From Owenia fusiformis (taxonomy: Eukaryota; Annelida; Polychaeta; Sabellida; Oweniidae): a DNA stretch of 64,000 nt. Shown here in pieces: positions 23,087 to 35,163 of the stretch. The notes beneath the pieces are model-generated. The model had not been told where the DNA came from, searched no databases, and was given only the letters and a program-made list of their open reading frames with translations. The position numbers and the translations under genes are program-made. The DNA lies in the NCBI GenBank assembly GCA_903813345.2, contig CAIIXF020000006.1:5628989-5692988 (forward strand), given 5' to 3'. Each line of letters opens with the position of its first letter. The stretch's first letter is position 1.

Positions 23087-23296
23087 ATGGCGAACGAAGA
23101 TTGGAGGCTCTGTGCGGATTGGCTATACCGCATGAAGATTTTAGCTAACGATTCGAAAGTTGTAGACAGCAGTGCAGTTGCATTCGATTTAGCACAGACT
23201 CTTCGAGATGGAGTGTTAATATGTTATCTTTTGAACACTATAAAACCCTGTTCCATCGACTTGAAAGAATTTAGTCAACGACCTCAGATGTCACAG
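23087..23296 (+). CDS. Vav: Vav exon 1: start and first half of the CH domain
   Basis: The ATG has a good context (ccaaaATGG). The exon encodes 70 residues beginning MANEDWRLCADWLYRMKIL and containing the calponin-homology signature LAQTLRDGVLICYLLNTIKP and RPQMSQ, matching the N-terminus of Vav proteins. It ends in phase 0 at cag|gtaaaa. Vav proteins are cytosolic Rho/Rac guanine-nucleotide exchange factors activated by tyrosine kinases. The CH domain takes part in autoinhibition (family knowledge). A 7.2-kb intron with a 604-bp MITE and the 18-bp minisatellite follows. Confidence 0.93.
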
Positions 23297-23708
23297 GTAA
23301 AATATTTTCAATTTCCTGGTTAACATGAACATTTGCAAGATCACACAACACCCCAATGGTCATCGTTTAACCCTCTCTACAGGGAGTGAAACATAGATTT
23401 ATATGTTGTCAAAAGCAAATACAGTATTTTTGAATTTTACTTACACATTGAAAGCCCATGGTTAGGCTACGTACCTCAACTAGGTCTAAAGTAAAAAAAT
23501 TTATGTTCGTAACAAGTTCATTTGGTTAAAATAACGAAATGATTTGATGTAACCACGCATCTATGTACCAGTATGTTCTATGGTAATTGCCTCTTCGTGA
23601 GAAAAAGTTCAAATGCCTCCATTTGGTCTACATATGTGTCCATTCCATAGCCAGTAGTCTAGTAATACTCAAAACATAGATTCCAGCAAGATTCTTTTAC
23701 ATGTATTA

Positions 23709-24312
23709 GGATCAGTAGCTCAATAAATATTTCTCAGGATGAGACACCGAATCTTTTTCCGGGCTACTGTCTATTGATATATCATTGTAATGCTGACGTC
23801 ACATTTCTTGAATTACGAGGGCATCATTCAGATTTAGACAGACAAGAGCCTGCTGTTAAAATATCATTATGTTGGCCTCATATTAACGCCATCCTCCTAA
23901 GCAGGTATCCAGAATCCGTACCTCCTTCTTCCCCCTGCTATAACCAATTTGGAAGCGCCCGATTAAACTGAATCACGTGATCTAATTATGCGCAATGACT
24001 TATACATGATTTCTGTCGCAGTGTTGCGACAGCCAATCAGATTGCGAGTTCTTAATCGGGGAAATGCTAACTGCTTATTGCAGGAGGTAAAAAGAAAGAA
24101 TATATTCTTGATTTTGAAGCCCTGTGATCGGAGGATGATAAACGCAGGATTGCTTGTGTATACCATTCATTATGATCAGAAAGGTAAAGAATAACAATAT
24201 GCTTCGAATAAGGTATGATTTGTTACATATATCTTGGAAATATCTGCACAATCGTCATTTGAAATTTTCTTTGGTGTCTCATCTTGAGGAATATTTATTG
24301 AGCTACTGATCC
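23709..24312. mobile_element. 604-bp MITE in Vav intron 1
   Basis: The TIRs of about 40 bp start GGATCAGTAGCTCAATAAAT (left) and are mirrored at the right (atttattgagctactgatcc). TA dinucleotides flank both ends (23707-23708, 24313-24314), as expected for Tc1/mariner-type insertion (inference). The interior includes gtcgcagtgttgcgac, a small palindrome. Confidence 0.75.
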
Positions 24313-24593
24313 TACTTCATCTACAAATGAATCTTCCCAGTGACCTCCGAGTTCATAGAAGTCCAAATTCTTGACAAAATTCATGGAATCTCCTCCCATA
24401 TTTTCGGGGAAACCATTCTGTTCTAAATGATGTCTTTTTCTTAGAATCTCTTCCATGTTGGAATTTGAGACGAGTGCGAGGGAGAAATGATTTGCGTGAT
24501 ATGAGAGAATGTGCATGAACATGCATATTAGCAAGATCATTCTACTTCCTGTAAAGTCCATTCAATGTTGTCCATTTCACCTTGAAAAGTCAT

Positions 24594-24812
24594 TTTTAGA
24601 TTCTAAAATCAAATCCACCGGAAAATTTAAAATAATTAAAATATCTCCACGCCGACCTCAGTAAAGAATATTTCAAATACGTTTGATTCTTATCCTAGTA
24701 GCAATATTTTAAAATCAAATCCACGGGAAAATTTAAAATAATTAAAATATCTCCATGCCGACCTCAGTAAAAAACATGTCATAGTTGTTTGATCTCATCC
24801 TAGTAGCGATAT
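24594..24812. repeat. 108-bp tandem duplication, two copies
   Basis: ctaaaatcaaatccaccgga ... aattaaaatatctccacgcc ... cctagtagcaatatt is repeated directly with a few differences. Confidence 0.85.
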
Positions 24813-24837
24813 TTTTTTATCCTATCGCCCAGAATTC

Positions 24838-26190
24838 CTTTAATAGACCCATTTCCACTAACAGACACATGGCCATGAATAGACACATGGCAATTAATAG
24901 ATACATGGCCATTAATAGACACATAGCCACTAATAGACACATGACCATTAATAGCCACATGACCACTAATACACATATGGGCACTAATAGACACATGGCC
25001 ACTAATAGATACGTGACCACTTACAGACACATGACTATTAATAGACGCATGACCTTTAATAGGCACATATCCAGTAATAGACATATGTCATGTCGGCATT
25101 AATAGACACATGACCATGAATAGACACATGGCCATTAATAGACATATGGCCATTAATAGTCACATGGCCACTAATAAACACATGGTCACTTATAAACACA
25201 TGGCCATTAATAGGTACACATATTATATATGACCACTAATTCACACATTGGCATTAATAGACAAATGGCCACTAATACACACATGGCCTCTCATAGACTC
25301 ATGACCATGAATATACACATAATAGACATATGGCCATTATAGACACATGACCATGAATAGACATATGGCTATTATAGACACATGACCATGAATAGACACA
25401 TGGCCATTGGTAGACATATGGCCACAGATACACACATGATCAGGAATAGACATATAGCCATTAATAGACACATGACCATAAATAGACACATGGCCATGAA
25501 TAGACTAATGACCACCAATAGACACATAACCATTAATAGATACATGGCCACCAATAGACACTTTGCCATTAATAGACACATGGCCACTAATAGACACATG
25601 GCCACTAACAGACACATAGTCATTAATAGAGACATGGGATTTAATAGACACATTTCCACTCATAGATATATGGCCATTAATAGACACATGACCATGGATA
25701 GACATATGATCACAAATACACACTTGGCCACTAATAGATACATAGTCATGAATAGACATATGGCCATATGGTCATTAATAGATATATGGCCATTAATAGA
25801 CACATGTCCTTTAATAGATACATATTCACTTATAAACACATGGCCATTGATAGACATATGGCCATATGGCCATTAATAGACATATATCAATTAATAGACA
25901 TATGGCCACTAACAGACACATATGGCCATGAATAGACACATAGCCATTAATAAACATATGGACACTAACAGACACATATGACACATGGCCATTAATAGAA
26001 ATATGGCCACTTATAGACATATGGTCACTAATAGACACATGGCCATAATAGAAATATGGCCACTTATAGACGCCACTAATTGACAGATGACTATTAATAG
26101 ACATAGAGCCACAAATACACACATGGCCACTAATAGACACATGATCACTAATAAGCACATGGCCACTAATAACCATATAACAGACACATT
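24838..26190. repeat. 18-bp minisatellite, about 75 units, in Vav intron 1
   Basis: Degenerate units of atagacacatggccatta. Since 18 is a multiple of three, frames stay open on both strands (NRHMATNRHM-like and SISGHVSING-like repeats). These are repeat artefacts. Confidence 0.93.
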
Positions 26191-28440
26191 GCCACTGTGC
26201 TTACTTAGCCAGAAGAACCAATCCAACATCAAGCTGTTTTGTTTTCTCTTTAAAAAGATTCTGGATATAGCAAGTATTACAATTTGGCCATTTGAACAAA
26301 GCTAACTTATGTTTTGAAGTCTGATAGCCTTAAATGAGGAATGGCCCTGAATGAAATGTTCCTATTCCCAAGGTGTGAATCAAGGTTGCTGGTCTGTTAA
26401 TTCTTCTCATTCTGTGCCTTGTGTCTAGAATTTATAGGGCAGTATGCCTTACAGACATGTGACCCTTATAAATGCCCCGCACACTGCTGACTGTTATTAT
26501 ATTATACTGTCCATTTCCATGTTTTACAAATACCAGAGCTGTACTTAAATATATATGTTGTAAGGGGCATGTGCCCTACAAATACCAGAGACGTGATTTT
26601 CAGATTAATTAACCAAAAATAATACATGAAGATTAGTGTAAGTACATGTATTGCAAAGTCTAATATATGTATTACTATATAAATACTCACTGAAAATACA
26701 TAAATATTATATTTAACTCTTTCAAGTCCAGAAATACATCTCTTGGCTTCCACTAACATTGAACAAGCCAAAAAAGAGCATAAATCTCATAAATCCATTC
26801 TCTGTCATACTTTCATAAATTATTTAAATTATTAATTTATTTATTGCATATTTTCAACATCAGTTACTTAGTGACCAATGCAAAAGATCGATGTCGGATA
26901 ATTAATTAAATTTTGATAGTTAGGGGGAGGGTGTTATTGTTCCAAATAGTTAAGCTCTGCTGACATCGATTATTGAATTCCCGAAAATTTTCGTCATGAT
27001 CATTTCATCCAGTGTCTCACAGTCAACTGAAGAATTTGGAAATCAATAAAAAAATTGCACAAAATTAGACTATGAAATATTGTTAAAACCACATTTAGTC
27101 CATGGTGGCCAGTGATGTTGATAGCTCGCGTCTTTGCGTCTTTGGCGCAATTTTAACAGGGAAGACGCAGATTCCTTACCTCAGTGCGTCCAATCTGTAA
27201 AATCATGATGCAGTCTACGATCTAGATCAATACTTACTTGAGATCTCCCGATATTGAACTAAATAAACCCCTCTAAGTTCTAAATTCAGTTTGTTTATTT
27301 ATCTTTTTTGACCTTTCACCTTTCGGCGATTGATTGCAATTGCTAGACCCCTCTGGGAGTCAATTACGGGCCTAATTTAGAGACGGGAAATCTGATTAGT
27401 CAAAAGAATGTAGCTTCTTCAAAGAAAGGCAAGTCATTTTGCATTTTATTATTTATTACTCTACTATTTCTACTGAATGTGCAATGACATGGACTTTTTT
27501 CACAATTATCATCCAAATTTTCTGAGTCAGCATTATCCCTACCCGAATTTGTTTGATTTGGAACTTCATTTTTTAAATGCCGAACCACCGGCGAGTAAGT
27601 GTAAAATACAGAGAACCTCTGGCTAATTTTAGGGGGTTTAAGACTTTTTTTTTACTACCGTACCCCATGAGATCAAGTGAAACCCCTGAATGAAAAATGA
27701 TAAAATACAGGGGAACCCCTGGCCAATTTTTTAAAAATATTTCAGAAGCAGGAGCAAGACAAAGTTAAACCCCCTGGGGATGAAAGTACCACTGCCAGTC
27801 ACTCCCTGGCCTATTGTATTTTTATTAATGGATTTGATTGAAATACATGAATATAAATTTTTATTAAATCGCGACGGAAAAAATGTCCCCCAAAAAATTG
27901 AAATGACCCACATTTTTAGTTGGAGTGGGACATTTTTTTAATCTGTGTCCCATACTTTAAAATTTCTATCAACATCACTGGGTGGCGTGGTGCCAATAAC
28001 CACGCTTTCTTAAAGCTCAATTATCAATCCTCAACCTCAGGCAGAGCAGGGAACAGTCCTCAGTTTCTTGAAACCCCATGGTTTCATTCACATGTAAGAC
28101 TGTCAACACAGCGAGACTGGGGTTTAAAAAGCAAGCTCAAAAAGTATATACTTCGACAAAGTCAATCCTCAAGAATATATGAAAGTGCAAGAAATATTCT
28201 TCAATTTACCTAAACATGGCGATATGATGAACTCAAGTGCATTTGGATATACTTTTGAAAATGCGGCGAGGATCAACATTTCTCATATTTAGTTAACAGG
28301 GGGAGAGGGGGGTGTCTGGCAGTTAACTATCAAAATTTAGTTAGCTCTCCTACATTGAACTTTTGCATTGGTCCCTTATGACAAAATACCTCTATGACTT
28401 ATTAGATATGTATATTGTCTAACACAGGTATTGTGAAATG
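26191..28440. other. Vav intron 1, no recognised gene
   Basis: A 62-residue minus-strand ORF at 27400-27588 continues upstream without an ATG and matches nothing I recognise. Two short direct repeats of a taaaatacag-g-gaacccctggc motif lie at 27604-27725. The rest appears noncoding. Confidence 0.4.
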
Positions 28441-28751
28441 TACCCTGTGTGCAGAGTCTAGTTATAAAACTATATTACAGTTTAGCAGCCCTGCCCCAAA
28501 GATTGGTGCCTGTGACAGCCCGGGTAATAAATCATTTCAAATCTACCACTCTGACCCTTTCTCAAACAATCAGCGAAGTGTGCTCATTATTAACTATGCA
28601 GTGATGTCTTTGGAAATGACCATATAGAAAGTAGTCCATATTTTGACAATGAACTCTGATTGGCTCAGTGAGATCAGAGATTTATTGTAAACGGAAAGAG
28701 TGAAGACGAAGCTCTCTTTTAAGAAGTGAAGTGGAATGAATGCAAATGGTA
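28441..28751. mobile_element. Dispersed repeat, copy B (see 3698-4043)
   Basis: Starts taccctgtgtgcagagtcta and ends gcaaatggta. It shares cctgccccaaagattggtgc and gatcagagatttattgtaaa with copy A. It lacks the roughly 20-bp segment of copy A around the tctgcctcgtatag region and has a shorter middle. Confidence 0.75.
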
Positions 28752-28788
28752 TGTGAAATGCTTTAATGCCACAGATGTAACATCATAC

Positions 28789-28830
28789 AAACAAACAAAC
28801 AAGCAAACAAACAAACAAACAAACAAACAA
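28789..28830. repeat. (CAAA)n microsatellite
   Basis: About ten caaa units (one aagc variant) lie just downstream of dispersed repeat copy B. Confidence 0.9.
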
Positions 28831-30339
28831 AACAGTCTTGACTACTAATATATTTACAATACATGTACTTGGTTCTTCATTTGTATTCAACATTATTCTG
28901 GTTCAGCATTTTGTTCAGTTTGCCTACTGTGTGATACTCAAATCTTATTCCTATTAGTGAACCTGCTTTATATTTTACATCCATCAAGTAATCTTAATAC
29001 TTAGCAACTTCTTAACAAGATACCTCAATTCCATACCAAAAATGATTTGATTGGCCAAATGAGGTCATGTGACTTGTATCTTACATATATTTAAGATACT
29101 TTTCCCTGGGTAAAGTATTAGATATTTGTTTAAACCTAATCTAGTTAATACACCTGCCTTGGTGTGTCTTTCTTACTTTTAAAAATTGAATATTTTGATG
29201 ATCAGGTTTTGGATTAGAAAACAAGTCAAAAAGATTGGAAAAAATAAAGGGAGTTACCTGACTGTATAGAAGTATGAACCAATGAAGCAGTCTGTTCATA
29301 CTTATTGAGTTCATATTATTTAATATCTCAGTTTTCTTATTATTTCTTAAAGCTTCCTGCTAAAGAATCCTCTCTCTCTAAATTTTCTAATTTCCAGCAA
29401 TTTGTATCTGTTTATTTTATTTCTTGCTATTTCATGTTTATATTGTAGTGAAAACCAAGATATTGCACAATTCCCGTTATTACATCCACTCCCTCCATAA
29501 GTTGACAACTGGAAGTTTTCATTGGATTTAGCGTGTGAAAGCTTTTCAATGTTCAAATCTTTATTTTCTTCCATTATTACAATAGTTCAGATGACTTTGA
29601 TATATATTTGAATTGCATCAGATAAACATAAGTAACCATGACATCCAGAAGGAGACTTTAAGATTTGAGTGCAAAATGAGCCTGATACATAGTGTGCATT
29701 TTCTAGAAAATATTTCCTCCTAGCGCCTGGTTCAATTTACATATATTAAATCACTTTCAGTTATATGAAATGAATAACGAACCCGTTAGGCTGACGGGAG
29801 TCTTGAGTCACGTGACTTGTCATGTGACTTGGTAAGCTGACTCTCGATGAAAATGGCGGTCAGTAAATTGGCGCAAATGTTATTTCTTGATGAAGTTATA
29901 GAATGCTCGAGTAGTACATGTATATACGAGTATACTCTAAAATAAACTTGAAATACCTGTTTCTGTGGTCTGCATTATTATTTGTACTGCCAAAATGAAA
30001 TAGTCGCAGTGCGCATGCATGACTTCTATTTCCGCTATTTGAAAAACGATCACACCGTCATTTGCTATCAGTCGAAGATTAACTAAACAGATAAGATTGA
30101 TATTTTCATCAAAAGTCGGGCTATGCACGATAGTTGGGGCCTACCGGACTTCTCAGCAGTAGGCAATAAAATCTTCAAATTTTAATAATTTAATTAATTA
30201 ATATTTCAGCTGACAGTAGCGTCAGTTTGGATATAACGAATGCACACTTAGACTGTTGGATTTTAGAAAGAGGATGGTCAAAGATATACATGTATAATGA
30301 TTCCCAAGTGGATAACCATGGTTCTATAGTTCTAATAGT
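28831..30339. other. Vav intron 1, 3' part
   Basis: No gene was recognised. It holds a short local repeat of cacgtgacttgtcatgtgac near 29812. Confidence 0.4.
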
Positions 30340-30356
30340 TGATGTTTGTTTTTCAG

Positions 30357-30420
30357 TTCTTATGCCTGGAGTTTATCAGGACTAGGGAAGTACATCAGAT
30401 CATTCCTGACTATGTATGCC
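30357..30420 (+). pseudogene. Decayed tandem copy of Vav exon 2
   Basis: Exactly 120 bp upstream of exon 2, the sequence tttttcagTTCTTATGCCTG is repeated. After a 19-bp extra segment (30369-30387), the match resumes (aagtacatcagatcattcct versus aagaacatcagatcttttct). The encoded piece YIRSFLTMYA matches [10 protein letters not shown] of the real exon, but the 19-bp insert shifts the frame and the rest of the exon and its donor are gone. Confidence 0.8.
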
Positions 30421-30476
30421 ATTATTATTTCATTTATTTTTTTATTTTTTAAGATGTTTTTCTTTGTATTTTTCAG

Positions 30477-30593
30477 TTCTTATGCCTGAAGAACATCAGA
30501 TCTTTTCTAACAGCCTGCAAGACAGTGTTTGGTTTCAAGGAGTCTGACCTCTTTGACTCTTACGACCTTTTTGATGTCAAAGATTTTGGAAAG
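30477..30593 (+). CDS. Vav: Vav exon 2: second half of the CH domain
   Basis: 39 codons, phase 0 in and out, between tttttcag and AAG|gtaggt. The peptide [20 protein letters not shown] ... [15 protein letters not shown] matches the conserved Vav CH core (F-L-C-L-K-N-I-R and D-L-F-D-V-x-D-F-G-K). The acceptor region is duplicated 120 bp upstream, so a competing acceptor exists. Confidence 0.95.
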
Positions 30594-31261
30594 GTAGGTT
30601 TTACTTGTGGCTTACTTTATTGACCCGGGACCAGTTTCAGGAATTACCGTCTCCCTATGATTTGATATCATGTTGGACATTGGTGTTCATCTTATGAAAT
30701 AAAATGCCAGTTTAAAGTGCACCAAAAATAGACTTGTTCTACAGAGGTCTTTTAATGTTTTAATCGACTCATTGTTAGACCCTGCTGTGTTTTACAGTGT
30801 TTTGCAGTTCTGAGCTCCTGAACCTGATGAATAAATGGCTTATTTATTTATATTAACACATACTTTAACAACCTACTTCTTGGAGGTTCAAGTTGTACAG
30901 ATTTGTAGGTTTTGCACAGTGGATTCCATTTCAAACTGTTGGAACCTGCAAATCACAAAGAATAATGAAAAATACTCATTACAAGTGTTTTTCTTGGATT
31001 GGATCATGATTACCCTGCAACTCATCATCTTAGATAAACAACCCTCTGACTATTGCAGTGATTTCAGAATTTGATATACATGTAGAGTTAGTTATATATG
31101 TGCATGTATTATACAGACATGTATATAATTGATGAGATGAGATGATGTCTGTCACTGTTTTAAGACTACAGAAACATCTATATCTTCAGCATACCATGCT
31201 GGCTATTACATTTATACACTTTGACACTTAGTGGAACTCCAGTTGAGTTTATAAAACATGT
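30594..31261. other. Vav intron 2, 5' part
   Basis: No gene or strong repeat was recognised. Confidence 0.4.
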
Positions 31262-31267
31262 TTCTAA

Positions 31268-31541
31268 CTACAAGAAGTGATCTAATGCACCTATGGTTAA
31301 CAAGAAGTGATCTAATGCACCTATGGTTAACAAGAAGTGATCTAATGCACCTATGGTTAACAAGAAGTGATCTAATGCACCTATGGTTAACAAGAAGTGA
31401 TCTAATGCACCTATGGTTAACAAGAAGTGATCTAATGCACCTATGGTTAACAAGAAGTGATCTAATGCACCTATGGTTAACAAGAAGTGATCTAATGCAC
31501 CTATGGTTAACAAGAAGTGATTTAATGCACCTATGGTTAAT
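31268..31541. repeat. 30-bp tandem repeat, nine nearly identical copies
   Basis: Unit acaagaagtgatctaatgca + cctatggtta. Only one substitution is visible, in the last copy, so it is young or homogenised. With a 30-bp unit, both strands carry open repetitive frames of 98 residues. These are artefacts. Confidence 0.97.
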
Positions 31542-32238
31542 CCCAGTTTATTGAAATATTGCAACTTGGAATATTCTTCAAATCTGAAAGTTTTGATTTT
31601 GACATGCTAGATTCAACCGAAACATAACAGAAAAATGAATGATTCCAAGCTCCGCCCCATTTGCTATATTGACATCAAGATACGTAGAATTACAAAACTC
31701 AATATCCCTTCAACTAAGAATAAGAATATGTCATTAAATTAACAAGTCGATCAACCATGCCACAGATACAGACTGGGAAATTGTCAATTCTATCATGTTT
31801 TATAATTTAGTGTTTGTGCCAGGAGGAAATTGATTTGATGCTAGACCCAGTTTTAAAATATCATTTGAATCATGTCTATTTCACTCCACAGATATTAAAG
31901 ATTGAGTATCTGGACATTCATACAACTTGGAGTGTACACTAAAGATGCTTTAATATAGTTGATTTTTCACTGAATTCAAACTTTTTATATTATTTTATAT
32001 TTCAAGCAGGACCAACTTGGGCTTTTTCTCATGGTTTGTTTGTTCACTATAGTCGAATATTTATTTGAGTTTCCACTTGAGGTTCATTGATAGATTAAAA
32101 TTTGTTTGACAATTTTCTTTATTGATCCAATAAGATAACATATTTTAAAAGATTTTAGATTCGCAAAATGTCAAATTTTATAGTTTTTACATGTTCATAT
32201 TTAGAGACATTTCTCTGCATAATTTCAAGAAAATCATA
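31542..32238. other. Vav intron 2, unique part
   Basis: Nothing recognised. Confidence 0.4.
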
Positions 32239-34578
32239 CAGTTAAAGCTATACATGTATATCTGAAAAACTGTTTGAGCTGAACACTTCTTAATATGAAT
32301 AATCCTGAAATGTGAACATCTGCCTAATTTGAACACCTCTTAATCTGAATAATCTTGAAATGTGAACATCTGCCTAATCTGAAAACAGTTTAATATGAAT
32401 AAGCTTCAAAAACGAACATCTGCCTAATATGAACACCACATAAAATAAATAGTCCTGAAATATGAACAACTGCCTAATCTGAACACCTCTTGATATGAAT
32501 AATCCTGAAATGTGAACATCTGCCTAATTTGAACACCTCTTGATATGAATAATCCTGAAATATGAACATCTGCCTAATCTGAACGCCTCTTAAAATAAAT
32601 AATCCTGAAATATGAACAACTGCCTAATCTGAACACCTCTAAATATGAATAATCCTGAAATGTGAAGATCTGCCTAATTTGAACACCTCTTAATATGAAT
32701 AATCCTGAAATGTGAACATCTTCCTAATTTGAACACCTCTTAATATGAATAATCCTGAAATGTGAAGATCTGCCTAATTTGAACACCTCTTAATATGAAT
32801 AATCCTGAAATGTGAACATCTGCCTAATTTGAACACCTCTTAATCTGAATAATCTTGAAATGTTAACATCTGCCTAATTTGAACACCTCTTGATATGAAT
32901 AATCTTGAAAGTTGAACATCAGTCTAATCCAAACACCTCTTAATATGAATAATCCTTAAATGTGAACATCTTCCTAATCTGAACACCTGTAATATGAATA
33001 ATCATGAAATGTGAACATCTGCCTAATTTGAACACCTCTTAATATGAATAATCCTGAAATGTGAACATCTGCCTAATTTGAACACCTCTTAATATGAATA
33101 ATCCTGAAATGTGAACATCTGCCTCATCTGCAAATCTCTTAATATGAATAATCCTTAAAGTTGAACATCTGCCTAATTTGAACACCTCTTAATATGAATA
33201 ATCATGAAATGTGAACATCTGCCTAATCTGAACACCTCTTGATATGTATAATCCTTCAATGTTAACATCTGCCTAATCTGAACACCTTTTAATATGAATA
33301 ATCTTGAAATATGAACATCTGCCTAATTTGAACACCTCTTAATATGAATAATCTTGAAAGTTGAACATCTGCCTAATTTGAACACCTCTTGATATGAATA
33401 ATCTTGAAAGTTGAACATCTATCTAATCCGAACACCTCTTAATACGAATAATCCTTAAATCTGAACATCTGCCTAATCTGAACACCTCTTTATATGAATA
33501 ATCCTGGAAAGTGAACATCTGCCTAATTTGAACACCTCTTGATATGAATAATCTTGAAATATGAACATCTTCCTAATTTGAACACTTTTTGATATGAATA
33601 ATCCTGAAATGTGAACATCTGCCTAATCTGAACACCTCTTAATATGAATAATCTTGAAAGTTGAACATCTGCCTAATCTGAACACCTCTTTATATGAATA
33701 ATCTTGAAATGTTAACATCTGCCTAATTTGAACACCTCTTAATCTGAATAATCTTGAAATGTTAACATCTGCCTAATTTGAACACCTCTTGATATGAATA
33801 ATCTTGAAAGTTGAACATCAGTCTAATCCGAACACCTCTTAATATGAATATTCCTGAAATTTGAACATCTGCCTCATCTGAACACCTCTTCATCTGAATT
33901 ATCTTGAAATGTTAACATCTGCCTAATTTGAACACCTCTTGATATGAATAATCCTGAAATGTGAACATCTGCCTCATCTGAACACCTCTTAATCTGAATA
34001 ATCTTGAAATGTTAACATCTGCCTAATTTGAACACCTCTTGATATGAATAATCCTGAAATGTGAACATCTGCCTAATTTGAACACCTCTTAATCTGGATA
34101 ATCTTGAAATGTGAACATCTGCCTAATTTGAACAACTCTTAATCTGAATAATCTTGAAATGTTAACATCTGCCTAATTTGAACACCTCTTGATACGAATA
34201 ATCCTGAAATGTGAACATCTGCCTAATCTGAACACCTCTTGATATGTATAATCTTGAAATGTGAACATCTGCCTAATCTGAACATCTCTTAATATGAATA
34301 ATCTTGAAATGTTAACATCTGCCTAATCTGAACACCTCTTAATCTGAATAATCTTGAAATGTTAACATCTGCCTAATTTGAACACCTCTTGATATGAATA
34401 ATCTTGAAAGTTGAACATCAGTCTAATCCGAACACCTCTTAATATGAATAATCCTTAAATGTGAACATCTGCCTAATCTGAACACCTCTTGATATGAATA
34501 ATCCTGAAAGTTGAACTTCTGCCTAACCAAACATCTTGGCCTGCTATATGAAGCATTTAGATTAGACAGGGTTTTATT
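32239..34578. repeat. 50-bp satellite (about 45 copies) grown from a pogo/Tigger-like element
   Basis: Units: gtgaacatctgcctaatttg, aacacctcttaatatgaata, atcctgaaat. The right edge reads tagattagacagggttttat, and the left edge has a weaker cagttaaagct. Related single copies with the ends acagtaaaacctgtatttgt (37599) and agacaggttttagtgtga (46067) have the form of pogo/Tigger-type MITEs (cagtaaaacctgtctaa), so the satellite probably arose by internal amplification. No stable ORF. Confidence 0.85.
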
Positions 34579-35163
34579 ATACACATATTTATTATTAACA
34601 TTTAAGCTCAAGAAAGTATCTTAAATGATTAATGCATTGAGCTATAATTAGAGAATATACATTGATGAACAAACAGGGGAAATGTTATGTACAAATACTC
34701 ATGATAATGGTGCATTCTGGGCATTGTTCCTTATGAAATGACAGTGACCTAGTTATAGAATCCTCACTTAAAACCCAAAATATCTGGTTTGATTCCTGGT
34801 TAGATCTTTTTTGTTTTTAACTATGGTTATGCTTTGTTATTATGCAGTTTATAACTACAGTATGTCAAGTAGATATTAATAATCTTGTCAGTTGTATGAA
34901 AATGTAAAAATCATATATGTTAAAATATTTCGTTTTAACGAAAGGTCCTTCTTAAGATAATAAATATTAAAACCATAATCTTGTCTATTTGGTCCGATTG
35001 GTGTCTAGTCTTACAAATAGAATAAGCTGGAGAATACATGATAGTAAAGCTAAGGAACTCTACAATATTTGATTCAGGGCTATTCATATATACATATTAT
35101 ATAAAAAATGTCTGTACCTGTGGATTCAAATCAAAATCTGACACAAAATCTTAACACAAATTT
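34579..35163. other. Vav intron 2, noncoding
   Basis: No gene was recognised. Confidence 0.4.

Noticed and set aside
24785-26176. ORFs of 94-164 residues with His/Met or Ser/Ile repeats
   Set aside because: They follow from the 18-bp unit and occur equally on both strands.
27400-27588. 62-residue minus-strand ORF (Cys/Asn-rich)
   Set aside because: It starts at a GTG inside a longer open stretch, lacks a recognisable domain and has no neighbour context.
28789-28830. SINE tail
   Set aside because: The (CAAA)n tract follows dispersed repeat copy B, but copy A has no such tail, and no A/B-box promoter was seen.
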